This document shows positions 18,967-27,827 of a stretch of 64,000 nucleotides of DNA, in pieces. Each line of letters begins with the position of its first letter. The stretch's first letter is position 1. Position numbers and translations under genes: made by a program. The stretch lies in the NCBI RefSeq assembly GCF_025421715.1, contig NZ_JAOEFC010000001.1, forward strand, positions 1,178,001 through 1,242,000. Reading direction: 5' to 3'. Under the pieces are notes generated by a model that was not told the DNA's origin, ran no database searches, and was given only the letters and a program-made list of their open reading frames with translations. The stretch comes from Microbacterium festucae. GTDB lineage: Bacteria > Actinomycetota > Actinomycetes > Actinomycetales > Microbacteriaceae.

Positions 18967-19733
18967 GCGGCCGTCCCCAGGTAGGCGGTGATCACCGCGG
19001 GGTCGCGGGCGACGTCGGCGGGCGCGCCTTCGGCGATGAGGCGGCCGAAGTCGAGCACCACGACGCGGTCGCAGGTCGACATGACCAGTCCCATGTGGTG
19101 CTCGACGAGCAGGATCGCGGTGCCGCGGTCGGCGGCCAGTGCGCGCAGGGTCGCGCCGAGCTCGGCGACCTCGCTCTGGATGAGGCCGTTGGCCGGCTCG
19201 TCGACCAGCAGCAGGCGGGGCGATCCGAGCAGGGCGCGGGCCAGCTCGACGCGCTTGAGGGTGCCGAACGGCAGGGTGCCGGCGATGCGGTCGGCGACGC
19301 CGGAGAGGGAGAGGGCGCTGAGCAGCTCGCGGGCCTCGGCGCGCACGCGCGCCTCGGTGCGCGCCACCCCGGGAAGGGCCAGGGCGCTGGCCCAGTAGCC
19401 GCCGCGCGTGACGTGATAGGCCCCGGCGAGCACGTTCTCGAGCACCGTCTGCGTCGAGAACAGGCCGAGGTTCTGAAAGGTGCGCCCCACGCCCAGGCTC
19501 GCCACGCGGTGGCGCGGCACCCCGATCACCTCGGTGCCGGCGACGCGGATCGAGCCCGACTGCGGCCGGTACAGTCCGCTGACGCAGTTGAACAGGCTGG
19601 TCTTGCCGGCACCGTTGGGGCCGATGAGGCCGACGATCTCACCGTCGGCGACGGTGAACGACGGCCCGTCGAGAGCCTGCAGGCCGCCGAAGGCGAGGCG
19701 CACCTCGGCGACCTGCAGCAGGGGCGAACTCAT
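18963..19733 (-). CDS. livG: ABC transporter ATP-binding protein LivG
   Basis: 256 residues. Walker A 'GPNGAGKTSLFNCVSG', the LivG-type insert with 'GVGRTFQNLGLF', a degenerate signature region 'LPFGTLKRVELARAL', Walker B 'RLLLVDEPANGL' and 'ILLVEHHMGLVMS'. The canonical 'LSYGQQR' is replaced by 'LPFGTLKR', common in LivG. Partner of LivF in the cytoplasmic ATPase pair. Four bases follow the livK stop. Confidence 0.95.
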   Translation of the reverse strand: MSSPLLQVAEVRLAFGGLQALDGPSFTVADGEIVGLIGPNGAGKTSLFNCVSGLYRPQSGSIRVAGTEVIGVPRHRVASLGVGRTFQNLGLFSTQTVLENVLAGAYHVTRGGYWASALALPGVARTEARVRAEARELLSALSLSGVADRIAGTLPFGTLKRVELARALLGSPRLLLVDEPANGLIQSEVAELGATLRALAADRGTAILLVEHHMGLVMSTCDRVVVLDFGRLIAEGAPADVARDPAVITAYLGTAA

Positions 19734-19737
19734 GCGA

Positions 19738-21021
19738 TCAGTCGCCCACCGTGTACGTCTCGTCGTGCAGGTCCCAGTTCTCGCCGTTGAACACCTGCAC
19801 CCCGATCTCGCTCCAGACGAACGGGTAGTCGGCGGTGGTGGTCACCGGCACGGGGGCCAGGTCGAGCTCGAGCCCGTCGAACGAGGTCGCCGCGTCCAGC
19901 AGGCCCTCGCGCGTGCATCCGTCCATCGAGGTGAGGGCGGCCTCGAGCAGCTGCGCGGTCTGGTAGCCCGCGGCGGCGGGCGCCGACAGCGCGTTGACCT
20001 TGTCGGAGTGCTTCGCCGCGAAGGCGGTCCAGGCGTCGAAGCCCGCGTCGCCGGCCAGGCCCGGATCGGTGATGTCCTTCGTGTAGGCGATCGACACGAC
20101 GCCGTCCGCGGCGCCGGGTCCGGCCGGCTTGAGGAAGAACGTGGCATCCGCGGCGGGCGCGTTGATGACCGTCGTCGCGTCCCAGCCGAGCTCGAGCTTC
20201 TTCTTCAGCGACTGGGTCGCGAACGCGCCGACGGCCCAGTCGAGGAAGACGTCGGCGCCGCTGGCGGCGAGGGTGGTCACCTGACTGTCGACGGATGCCG
20301 AGGCGAGCTCGTACGACTCGGCGGCCACGAGCTCGACGTCGGTGCCCGCGAACGCCTCCTCGAATCCGGCCCGGATGCTCTCGCCGAAATCGTCGTTCTG
20401 GTACAGGATCGCCGCTTTCGCGCCGGGGTGCTCGGCGATGAGGTACTCCGACAGCGCCTGCACCTCGAAGCCGTACTGCGGCATGAACCCGGTGGTCCAC
20501 GGGGAGTCCTCGTGCAGGGTGAGCAGGGCGTCGGTGCCGGTGCCGACGAAGAGGTTCGGCACGCCCTGCTCGGCGACGTAGGGAGCCGCGCCGATCGCGG
20601 CGCCCGTGCCCAGCACGCCGGCGAGGGCGAACACCTCGTCCTGCTCGACGAGGGTGCGCAGGTTCACGGTGGTCTTGGCGGGGTCGTAGCCGTCGTCGAT
20701 GACGGTGACCTCGACCGTGCGCGTCTTGCCGTCGGCGAACTCGAGACCGCCGGCCTCGTTGATGTCGTCGAAGTACGCCTGCAGCGTGGTGCCGATCGCG
20801 CCGTAGGCGGCGGCGGGGCCGGACAGCGGGATGCTGTTGCCGATCTTCACCGTGCTGTCGGTGAAGCCCGGGCTGCAGGCGGCGGCCTCGCCGCTCTGGC
20901 CCGGGTCGGCGATCGCCTCGTCGTCGCGGCCGGCGCAACCGGCCAGGACGAGAGCCGAAGCCGCGGTGAGGGAAGCGATGGCGGTCGCGCGTCGGTGCCG
21001 CGAGCGAAGGGTGCTGTGCAT
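19738..21021 (-). CDS. livK: Lipoprotein substrate-binding protein of the Liv-type importer
   Basis: 427 residues with an N-terminal Arg-rich and hydrophobic signal ending in lipobox 'LVLAGC' (Cys about residue 29), so it should be lipid-anchored outside the membrane. Body is a periplasmic-binding type I fold ('VKIGNSIPLSGPAAAYGAIG', 'AYFDDINEAGGLEF', 'VEVTVIDDGYDPAKT', 'FVGTGTDALL', 'ILYQNDDFGES'). The ligand is not evident; the shared promoter with fadD makes an acid other than Leu/Ile/Val plausible. First gene of the operon. Confidence 0.9.
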   Translation of the reverse strand: MHSTLRSRHRRATAIASLTAASALVLAGCAGRDDEAIADPGQSGEAAACSPGFTDSTVKIGNSIPLSGPAAAYGAIGTTLQAYFDDINEAGGLEFADGKTRTVEVTVIDDGYDPAKTTVNLRTLVEQDEVFALAGVLGTGAAIGAAPYVAEQGVPNLFVGTGTDALLTLHEDSPWTTGFMPQYGFEVQALSEYLIAEHPGAKAAILYQNDDFGESIRAGFEEAFAGTDVELVAAESYELASASVDSQVTTLAASGADVFLDWAVGAFATQSLKKKLELGWDATTVINAPAADATFFLKPAGPGAADGVVSIAYTKDITDPGLAGDAGFDAWTAFAAKHSDKVNALSAPAAAGYQTAQLLEAALTSMDGCTREGLLDAATSFDGLELDLAPVPVTTTADYPFVWSEIGVQVFNGENWDLHDETYTVGD

Positions 21022-21130
21022 GTGTTCCTCCTCGAACGGATGCCCCCGGAGCGCATCGACGCTCGTCCGCCCTCGCCGATGAGGGTGGACGCGGAGCCGC
21101 AGTCACGCGGGGTCCGGCCGGGTGCTGTCG

Positions 21131-21182
21131 AGTATGACAAGCCGCCCGCCGATTGTCACGTATTTTGTGAACCGGCATTCAC
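21131..21182 (-). promoter_or_regulatory. livK promoter with upstream palindromic operator
   Basis: On the minus strand: -35 GTGACA (21159-21154), 17-bp spacer, -10 CATACT (21136-21131). Upstream is a palindrome GTGAA-N6-TTCAC (21182-21167). All three elements recur at the same spacing before fadD at 39565-39616, which supports real function. Confidence 0.72.
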
Positions 21183-21262
21183 GTGGATGTGAATGAGAAC
21201 TCACGTTCGGGACGGCGTGCGGGAGGGCGCTCCGGGCCGCTGGGGCCCTGGGCCCCTGGGGT

Positions 21263-21310
21263 GCGGGAGCCCCGCGGCGCGGGAGCCCCGCGGCGCGGGA
21301 GCCCCGCGGC
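21263..21310. repeat. Three perfect 16-bp tandem units
   Basis: gcgggagccccgcggc repeated at 21263, 21279 and 21295, downstream of the LacI-family gene's stop. Each unit is internally self-complementary. The rest of the 21022-21366 gap holds the livK promoter; no gene is seen. Confidence 0.85.
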
Positions 21311-21366
21311 GCGGGCGCGCGCCCGAGCCCTCGCGGCTCGGCCCGGCGCCGGAGCTCCGCGCCTGG

Positions 21367-22365
21367 TCAGGGGCCGAGGGTCGAGGCGCGGGCGACGAGC
21401 TCGGGCTGGAACTCGACCTGCTCGGCCGGGGCGCCGGCGTGCATCGCGAGCAGCAGCTCGACGGCGGTCGCGCCGATGAGCGCGGCGGGCTGGCGCACCG
21501 AGGTCAGCGGCACGACGGCGGCCGAGGCGAAGTCGATGTCGTCGTAGCCGACCAGCGCGATGTCGCCCGGCACGCGCGCGTCGCCGGTCATCACGAGGCT
21601 CTGCAGGATGCCGAGGGCCACCAGGTCGTTGGCGGCGAACACGCCCCGCGGGCGCTGGTCGTGCGGGCGGTCGAGGATCGCGCGGCCCACGGCCCGGCCG
21701 GCCTCGACGGTGAGCGCGTCGGTGGGGAGATGCTCGAGCGAGGCATCCGCGGCGGCGACCGCCTCGGATGCGCCGCGGTACCGGTCGCCGACCTGCCGCA
21801 GGGTGAGCGGCCCGCCGGCGAAGGCGAGGCGGCGGTGGCCGAGCGAGAGCAGATGCGCCGCGGCGACCCGCCCGCCCTCGACGTCGTCGACGGCGACCGA
21901 CGACAGCTGCGGGTCGTCGGAGGTGCGGTCGACGAGCACCGCGGCGATGCCGTTGTCGCGCAGCCGCGCGAGGCGCTCGGTCGCGTCGCCGGTCGGCGTC
22001 ACGAGCAATCCCAGCACGCGCTGCTGCTCGAACAGGTCGAGGTGGGCGCTCTCGCGGCCCGGCTGCTCGTCGCTGCCGGCGACGAGCACGCTGAGCCCGT
22101 CGGCGGCGGCGCGCTCCTCGGCGCCGCGGGCCATGTCGGTGAAGAACGGGTTGCGCAGGTCGAGCACGACGAGCCCGATCGCCCGGCTGCGCCCGGCGCG
22201 CAGCTGGCGGGCGGCGTCGTTGCGCACGAAGCCGAGGGCGGCGATGGAGGTCTGCACGCGTTGCACGGTGGCGGCGGCGACCTTGTCGGGGCGGTTGAGC
22301 ACGTTCGAGACGGTGCCCACCGAGACGCCCGCGTGCAGAGCGACGTCTTTGACGCTGACGGCCAC
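21367..22365 (-). CDS. LacI-family regulator, probable rhamnose operon repressor
   Basis: 332 residues. N-terminal HTH 'VKDVALHAGVSVGTVSNVLN' with hinge helix 'AARQLRAGRSRAIGLVV', then a type I periplasmic-binding-like effector domain ('LDLRNPFFTDMARGAEE', 'VLVDRTSDD', 'VAAAHLLSLGHRRLAFAGG', 'LVGYDDIDFA'). It is divergent from the rhamnose genes, with 107 bases between that contain CG-centred palindromes suited to LacI proteins. It most likely represses rhaM-I-D-B until rhamnose or a derivative binds. Confidence 0.92.
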   Translation of the reverse strand: MAVSVKDVALHAGVSVGTVSNVLNRPDKVAAATVQRVQTSIAALGFVRNDAARQLRAGRSRAIGLVVLDLRNPFFTDMARGAEERAAADGLSVLVAGSDEQPGRESAHLDLFEQQRVLGLLVTPTGDATERLARLRDNGIAAVLVDRTSDDPQLSSVAVDDVEGGRVAAAHLLSLGHRRLAFAGGPLTLRQVGDRYRGASEAVAAADASLEHLPTDALTVEAGRAVGRAILDRPHDQRPRGVFAANDLVALGILQSLVMTGDARVPGDIALVGYDDIDFASAAVVPLTSVRQPAALIGATAVELLLAMHAGAPAEQVEFQPELVARASTLGP

Positions 22366-22409
22366 GTGGTCCTCCTGGCTTGACGGGTGTTCGTCGCCAG
22401 ACTACGGTA

Positions 22410-22434
22410 TTGATCGATTCATTGAATCGTTTCA
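22410..22434. promoter_or_regulatory. Two overlapping LacI-type operators in the rhamnose intergenic region
   Basis: TTGATCGATTCA at 22410-22421 and TGAATCGTTTCA at 22423-22434. Both are CG-centred 12-mers of the LacI-family kind, placed about 40-60 bases before rhaM and in the AT-richest part of the gap. Confidence 0.65.
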
Positions 22435-22472
22435 GGATCACGCACCACCCGCCGCACTCACGAAGAGGTGAC

Positions 22473-22841
22473 ATGACCACCCGGGTCGCATTCCAGCTGC
22501 AGATCGTTCCCGAGCGTCTCGACGAGTACGTCGCCCGGCACACCCCGGTGTGGCCCGAGATGCTCGCCGAGATCGCGGCCGCCGGCCGGCGCAACTACTC
22601 GCTGTTCCTCGGCGAGGGCGGCCGGCTGTTCGGCTACTACGAGACCGACGACGATGACGCCGCGCAGGCCTACCTCGCGGCATCCGCCGTCGCCGCCCGC
22701 TGGGAGGCCGAGATGGCGCCGTTCTTCGCCGGACTCGACGGCCGCCCCGACCAGGCCGCCACCGCGCTCACCGAGATCTTCCACCTGTCCGATCAACTCG
22801 CCGCCGCGACCACCTCCACCGACGAAGGCCCCTCCGCATGA
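22473..22841 (+). CDS. rhaM: L-rhamnose mutarotase
   Basis: 122 residues. ATG 22473 has GAGGTG just upstream. The motif set matches RhaM/RhaU: 'VAFQLQIVPERLDEYVARH' near the N-terminus with catalytic His, 'PVWPEMLAEIAAAGRRNYSL' and 'LFGYYETDD'. The C-terminal 'WEAEMAPFF' is also typical. It interconverts alpha- and beta-L-rhamnose, feeding the isomerase. Its stop overlaps the next ATG by four bases. Confidence 0.95.
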   Translation: MTTRVAFQLQIVPERLDEYVARHTPVWPEMLAEIAAAGRRNYSLFLGEGGRLFGYYETDDDDAAQAYLAASAVAARWEAEMAPFFAGLDGRPDQAATALTEIFHLSDQLAAATTSTDEGPSA

Positions 22842-24004
22842 GCACTCTCACCGCCGACCACCTGTCCGCCCTCGCCCAGCAGGGCATCGAGCTGCCCTCG
22901 TGGGCGTTCGGCAACTCAGGCACCCGCTTCCGCGTGTTCGCCACGCCCGGCACCCCGCGCGACCCGTTCGAGAAGATCGCCGACGCCGCCCAGGTCAACG
23001 CGTTCACGGCGCTCGCGCCGTCGGTGGCGCTGCACATCCCGTGGGACAAGGTCGATGACTACGCCGCCCTGCGCACGTACGCCGAAGACCTCGGCGTGAG
23101 CCTGGGCACGATCAACTCCAACACCTTCCAGGACGAGGACTACAAGTTCGGCGCCCTCACCCACCACGACGAGCGCATCCGCCGCAAGGCGATCGACCAC
23201 CACCTCGAGTGCATCGACATCATGGATGCCACGGGCTCGCGCGACCTGAAGATCTGGCTCGCCGAGGGCTCCAACTACCCGGGGCAGAACGACATGCGCG
23301 GCCGGCAGGACCGCCTGCAGGACTCGCTGCAGCAGATCTACGCCCGCCTGGGCCAGAGCCAGCGCCTCGTGCTGGAGTACAAGTTCTTCGAGCCGTCGTT
23401 CTACCACACCGACGTTCCCGACTGGGGCACCAGCTACGCCCAGGTCGCCGCGCTCGGCGATCGCGCGCTGGTCTGCCTCGACACCGGGCACCACGCGCCG
23501 GGCACCAACATCGAGTTCATCGTCATGCAGCTGCTGCGCCTGGGCAAGCTCGGCTCGTTCGACTTCAACTCGCGCTTCTACGCCGACGACGACCTCATCG
23601 TGGGTTCGGCCGACCCGTTCCAGCTGTTCCGCATCGTGCTCGAGGTGATCCGCGGCGGGGGCCTCAACAACCCCGACGTCGCCTTCATGCTCGACCAGTG
23701 CCACAACATCGAAGACAAGATCCCGGGGCAGATCCGCTCGGTGCTCAACGTGCAGGAGATGACCGCCCGCGCCCTGCTCGTCGACCGCGAGGCGCTGACC
23801 GCCGCGCAGACCGCGAACGATGTGCTCGCCGCCAACGGCATCCTCATGGACGCGTTCTACACCGACGTGCGTCCGCAGCTGGCCCAGTGGCGCGAGGAGC
23901 GCGGCCTGGCCGCCGACCCGCTCGCCGCCTACCTGGCCTCGGGCTACCAGCAGCAGATCGCCGACGCGCGCGTGGGCGGCACCCAGGCCGGCTGGGGCGC
24001 GTGA
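22838..24004 (+). CDS. rhaI: L-rhamnose isomerase (RhaI type)
   Basis: 388 residues, TIM-barrel sugar isomerase of the Pseudomonas stutzeri RhaI type, shorter than E. coli RhaA. Metal-site residues lie in 'LEYKFFEPSFYHTD', 'CLDTGHHAPGTNIEF', 'FDFNSRFYADDDLI' and 'MLDQCHNIEDK'. It converts L-rhamnose to L-rhamnulose. It is translationally coupled to rhaM. The next gap (24005-24104) contains a family-A hairpin. Confidence 0.95.
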   Translation: MSTLTADHLSALAQQGIELPSWAFGNSGTRFRVFATPGTPRDPFEKIADAAQVNAFTALAPSVALHIPWDKVDDYAALRTYAEDLGVSLGTINSNTFQDEDYKFGALTHHDERIRRKAIDHHLECIDIMDATGSRDLKIWLAEGSNYPGQNDMRGRQDRLQDSLQQIYARLGQSQRLVLEYKFFEPSFYHTDVPDWGTSYAQVAALGDRALVCLDTGHHAPGTNIEFIVMQLLRLGKLGSFDFNSRFYADDDLIVGSADPFQLFRIVLEVIRGGGLNNPDVAFMLDQCHNIEDKIPGQIRSVLNVQEMTARALLVDREALTAAQTANDVLAANGILMDAFYTDVRPQLAQWREERGLAADPLAAYLASGYQQQIADARVGGTQAGWGA

Positions 24005-24013
24005 CCCCCACCT

Positions 24014-24070
24014 CGAGTGTCCACAACACGCCGCTGAGCCCGCGCGCCAGCCGCGTGTTCTGGACACTCG
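24014..24070. repeat. 57-bp inverted repeat, family A copy 8
   Basis: Arms 24014-24033 and 24051-24070 in the 100-base gap between rhaI and rhaD, inside an operon. The left arm centre (ccacaaca) differs from other copies and partly compensates in the right arm. Because transcription must pass it, this copy cannot be a full terminator. Confidence 0.9.
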
Positions 24071-24104
24071 ACCACCCGACCCCGACGACCAGAGACGAGA
24101 CGCC

Positions 24105-26141
24105 ATGACCACCCCGACCGCCGCCGACCTCATCGCCCGCAGCAACCGCCTGGGCGCCGACCCCAAGAACACGAACTACGCCGGCGGCAACACCTCGGCC
24201 AAGGGCACCCAGACCGACCCGGTCACCGGCGACCCCGTCGAGCTGCTGTGGGTGAAGGGCTCGGGCGGCGACCTCGGCACCCTCACCGCCGATGGCCTCG
24301 CGGTGCTGCGCCTCGACCGCATGCGCGCCCTCGTGAACGTCTACCCCGGCCTCGACCGCGAAGACGAGATGGTCGCCGCGTTCGACTACTGCCTGCACGG
24401 CAAGGGAGGCGCTGCCCCCTCGATCGACACCGCGATGCACGGACTCGTGGATGCCGCGCACGTCGACCACCTGCATCCCGACTCGGGCATCGCCATCGCC
24501 ACCGCCGCCGACGGCCCGCAGCTGACCGCGACGATCTTCGGCGACAAGGTCGTCTGGGTGCCGTGGCGCCGGCCCGGGTTCCAGCTGGGCCTGGACATCG
24601 CCGAGATCAAGGCGCAGAACCCGCAGGCGATCGGCACGATCCTCGGTGGCCACGGCATCACCGCGTGGGGCGACACCAGCGACGAGGCCGAGGCCAACTC
24701 GCTGTGGATCATCGACACCGCCGCCGCCTACATCGCCGAGCACGGCGCCCCCGCTCCGTTCGGCGGCGTGCGTGCCGGATTCGAGGCGCTGCCCGAGGCC
24801 GAGCGCCGCGCCCGCGCCGCCGCCCTGGCCCCCACCATCCGCGGCCTCGCCTCCACCGACAAGCCGATGGTCGGGCACTACACCGACGGCGCCGTGGTGC
24901 TGGACTTCCTGGCATCCGAGAAGGCGCCGGCCCTGGCCGCGCTGGGCACGAGCTGCCCCGACCACTTCCTGCGCACCAAGGTCAAGCCGCTGATCCTCGA
25001 CCTCCCGGCATCCGCGTCGGTCGACGAGCAGATCGCCCGCCTGCGCGAGCTGCACCAGGACTACCGTGCCGACTACCAGGCCTACTACGACGCCCACGCC
25101 AGCGCCGACAGCCCCGCGATCCGCGGCGCCGATCCGCTCATCGTGCTCGTGCCGGGCGTGGGCATGTTCAGCTACGGCGCCAACAAGCAGACGGCGCGCG
25201 TGGCGGGCGAGTTCTACGTCAACGCGATCAACGTGATGCGCGGCGCCGAGGCGCTGTCGACGTACGCGCCGATCTCGGATGCCGAGAAGTTCCGCATCGA
25301 GTACTGGGCGCTCGAAGAGGCCAAGCTGCAGCGGATGCCGAAGCCGAAGACCCACCAGGGACGCATCGCGTTCGTCACCGGCGCGGCATCCGGCATCGGC
25401 AAGGCCATCGCCACTCGGCTCGCCGCCGAGGGGGCGTGCGTCGTGATCGCCGATCTCGACCTCGCCAAGGCCCAGGCGGCGGCCGCCGAACTCGGAGGCA
25501 CCGACGTCGCCATCGGCGTGGCCGCCGATGTGGCCGACGCCGACGGCGTGCAGGCCGCGATCGACGCGACCGTGCTCGCCTTCGGCGGCATCGACCTCGT
25601 CGTCAACAACGCCGGACTGTCGCTGAGCAAGCCCCTGCTGGAGACCACCGAGAAGGACTGGGACCTGCAGCACGACGTCATGGCGAAGGGTTCGTTCCTC
25701 GTCGCGAAGGCCGCCGCGAAGGCGCTCATCGCGCAGGGCATGGGCGGCGACGTCATCTACATCTCGTCGAAGAACTCCGTCTTCGCCGGCCCCAACAACA
25801 TCGCCTACTCGGCGACCAAGGCCGACCAGGCCCACCAGGTGCGCCTGCTGGCTGTCGAGCTGGGCGAGCACGGCGTGCGCGTGAACGGCATCAACCCCGA
25901 CGGTGTCGTGCGCGGCTCCGGCATCTTCGCGTCGGGCTGGGGCGCCAACCGCGCCGCCACCTACGGTGTCGCCGAGGAGGACCTCGGCCAGTTCTACGCG
26001 AACCGCACGATCCTCAAGCGTGAGGTCGTCCCCGAGAACGTCGCCGACGCCGTGTACGTGCTCACCGGGCCCGAGCTCAGCCGCACGACGGGCCTGCACA
26101 TCCCGGTGGACTCGGGCGTCGCGGCGGCGTTCCTGCGATGA
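24105..26141 (+). CDS. rhaD: Bifunctional rhamnulose-1-phosphate aldolase / lactaldehyde dehydrogenase-type SDR
   Basis: 678 residues in two domains. Residues 1 to about 400 are a class II aldolase with Zn-binding His in 'DHLHPDSGIAI' and 'GGHGITAWG' and opening 'LGADPKNTNYAGGNTSAKG'. From about 420 an SDR domain has 'VTGAASGIGKAIA', 'VVNNAGLSLSKPL', Ser in 'VIYISSKNS' and 'YSATKADQ'. It cleaves rhamnulose 1-phosphate to DHAP and L-lactaldehyde and oxidises or reduces the aldehyde in the same polypeptide. This fusion is common in Actinobacteria and Bacilli (RhaEW). Confidence 0.95.
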   Translation: MTTPTAADLIARSNRLGADPKNTNYAGGNTSAKGTQTDPVTGDPVELLWVKGSGGDLGTLTADGLAVLRLDRMRALVNVYPGLDREDEMVAAFDYCLHGKGGAAPSIDTAMHGLVDAAHVDHLHPDSGIAIATAADGPQLTATIFGDKVVWVPWRRPGFQLGLDIAEIKAQNPQAIGTILGGHGITAWGDTSDEAEANSLWIIDTAAAYIAEHGAPAPFGGVRAGFEALPEAERRARAAALAPTIRGLASTDKPMVGHYTDGAVVLDFLASEKAPALAALGTSCPDHFLRTKVKPLILDLPASASVDEQIARLRELHQDYRADYQAYYDAHASADSPAIRGADPLIVLVPGVGMFSYGANKQTARVAGEFYVNAINVMRGAEALSTYAPISDAEKFRIEYWALEEAKLQRMPKPKTHQGRIAFVTGAASGIGKAIATRLAAEGACVVIADLDLAKAQAAAAELGGTDVAIGVAADVADADGVQAAIDATVLAFGGIDLVVNNAGLSLSKPLLETTEKDWDLQHDVMAKGSFLVAKAAAKALIAQGMGGDVIYISSKNSVFAGPNNIAYSATKADQAHQVRLLAVELGEHGVRVNGINPDGVVRGSGIFASGWGANRAATYGVAEEDLGQFYANRTILKREVVPENVADAVYVLTGPELSRTTGLHIPVDSGVAAAFLR

Positions 26142-26166
26142 CCGCGGGTGCGGCGGCGGTGGGCGT

Positions 26167-26249
26167 GACCATCCGTCGGAACGGTGGTGCGGATGTGGCC
26201 GCCGTCGCCTCGCGAGACGACACCAGCCCCACCGATCCGACGGATGGTC
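26167..26249. repeat. 83-bp inverted repeat, family B copy 1 (inverted orientation)
   Basis: Arms of 21 bp with one mismatch: 26167-26187 and 26229-26249. Family B has the arm accatccgtcgga and its complement. The right arm ends four bases before the rhaB GTG and would contain its ribosome-binding site. Confidence 0.88.
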
Positions 26250-26253
26250 GGCC

Positions 26254-27675
26254 GTGAGTGCCGGAGCGGTCGCGGCGGTCGACCTCGGGGCGACCAGCGG
26301 GCGCGTGATCGTCGGGCGCATCGGTCGCGACACGCTCGAGATGGAGCAGGTCGCCCGGTTCGCCAACGACCCGGTGCCCGCCGGCGACGGCCTCCACTGG
26401 GACGTGCTGTCGCTGTACGCGGCGGCGCTGGCGGGACTGCGCACGGCGGTGCGCGCCCACCCCGACCTGGCGAGCATCGGCATCGACTCGTGGGCCGTCG
26501 ACTACGGCCTCATGCGCGGCGGGCGCCTGCTCGGCAACCCGTTCCACTACCGCGACGAGCGCACCGCCCGCGGTGTCGACGCGGTGCACGCCCGCATGCC
26601 GCACGCCGAGCTGTTCGAGCGCAACGGGCTGCAGTTCCTGCCGTTCAACACGCTGTACCAGCTCGCCGCCGAAGACCCCGCGGTGCGGGGTCTGGCCGAC
26701 CGGATGCTGCTCATCCCCGACCTGCTCGGCTCCTGGCTCACCGGCCAGACCCGCGCCGAGCAGACCAACGCCTCCACCACCGGGCTGCTGCGGGTGCTCG
26801 ATGCGCGCTGGGACGACGAACTCGTCGCCGCCCTCGGCATCCCGCGCGCGCTCCTGCCCGACCTCATCGCGCCGGGCGAGGCCCTCGGGGCGCTGCGGCC
26901 CGAGGTCGCCGCTGCGCTCGGGGCCCGCGCCGACCTGGGCGTGACGGCCGTCGGGTCGCACGACACGGCATCCGCCGTCGTCGCCGTGCCGATGCAGCCG
27001 GATGCCGCCGCCTACATCTCCTGCGGCACGTGGGGGCTCGTCGGCGTCGAGGTCGAGCACCTCGTGCTCACCCCCGACGCGCTGCACGCCAACTTCACCA
27101 ACGAGGGCGGCGTCGACCGGCGGGTGCGGTTGCTGCGCAACGTGATGGGGCTGTGGGTGCTGACCGAGACCGTGCGCGGCTGGGAGCGGGCGGGCGAGCG
27201 CATCGACCTGCCGACGCTGCTGGAGGCCGCCGCGGCGGTGCCCGCGGCATCCGTGCCTGTCGTCGACATCGACGACCCGCGGTTCCTGCCGCCCGGCGAC
27301 ATGCCCGCCCGCATCGACGCCTGGTGCGCCGAACGCGACCTGCGCGCCCCGCAGAGCCGGGCCGAATACGCCCGCACGATCATCGAGTCGCTGGCCGCAG
27401 CCTTCGCCGACACGGTGCGCACGGCCGCGCGACTGGGCGGAGTCGACGTGCGCACGATCCACATCGTCGGGGGCGGGGCGCTCAACGCGCTGCTGTGCCA
27501 GCGGGTCGCCGACCGCTCGGGGATGCCGGTGCTCGCCGGCCCCGTCGAGGCGACCGCGCTCGGCAACATCCTCGTGCAGGGACGCGCCGCCGGCTTCGTG
27601 TCGGGCTCGCTCGAGGCGCTGCGCGACCTCGTCGCCCGCACCCAAGAGGTGCGCCGCTTCACCCCCGCCGCCTGA
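26254..27675 (+). CDS. rhaB: Rhamnulokinase
   Basis: 473 residues, FGGY carbohydrate kinase. 'AVDLGATSGRVIVGRI' (phosphate-1), 'IDSWAVDYGLM', 'FHYRDERT', 'PFNTLYQLAAE' and 'LLMPDLL'-like 'LLIPDLLGSWLTG' are diagnostic of RhaB; 'HIVGGGALNALLCQRVAD' is the adenosine region. The start is GTG 26254, the only one that keeps the family N-terminus. It phosphorylates L-rhamnulose at C1. No conventional Shine-Dalgarno is free, because the upstream 21-bp stem covers that stretch. Confidence 0.95.
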   Translation: MSAGAVAAVDLGATSGRVIVGRIGRDTLEMEQVARFANDPVPAGDGLHWDVLSLYAAALAGLRTAVRAHPDLASIGIDSWAVDYGLMRGGRLLGNPFHYRDERTARGVDAVHARMPHAELFERNGLQFLPFNTLYQLAAEDPAVRGLADRMLLIPDLLGSWLTGQTRAEQTNASTTGLLRVLDARWDDELVAALGIPRALLPDLIAPGEALGALRPEVAAALGARADLGVTAVGSHDTASAVVAVPMQPDAAAYISCGTWGLVGVEVEHLVLTPDALHANFTNEGGVDRRVRLLRNVMGLWVLTETVRGWERAGERIDLPTLLEAAAAVPAASVPVVDIDDPRFLPPGDMPARIDAWCAERDLRAPQSRAEYARTIIESLAAAFADTVRTAARLGGVDVRTIHIVGGGALNALLCQRVADRSGMPVLAGPVEATALGNILVQGRAAGFVSGSLEALRDLVARTQEVRRFTPAA

Positions 27676-27736
27676 CCCGTCTGGGCGAGGGCGGCCGACG
27701 CGCGACCGCGGGAGGCACGCGGGCTGCGGCACGTTT

Positions 27737-27796
27737 GTATACGGCGATGCGGCGAAACCCGGGCTCGACCCCGATGTCGCGGGTTTGTGTATACAC
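27737..27796. promoter_or_regulatory. Symmetric GntR-type operator region before the prp operon
   Basis: GTATAC at 27737-27742 and the perfect palindrome GTGTATACAC at 27787-27796 flank an inverted pair aaacccg (27755-27761) / cgggttt (27780-27786). The right site could include a TATACA -10. Location 30 bases before the GntR gene suggests autoregulation. Confidence 0.62.
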
Positions 27797-27827
27797 TGGG
27801 GCGCGAAGCCACGACGGGGAGGTGTGC

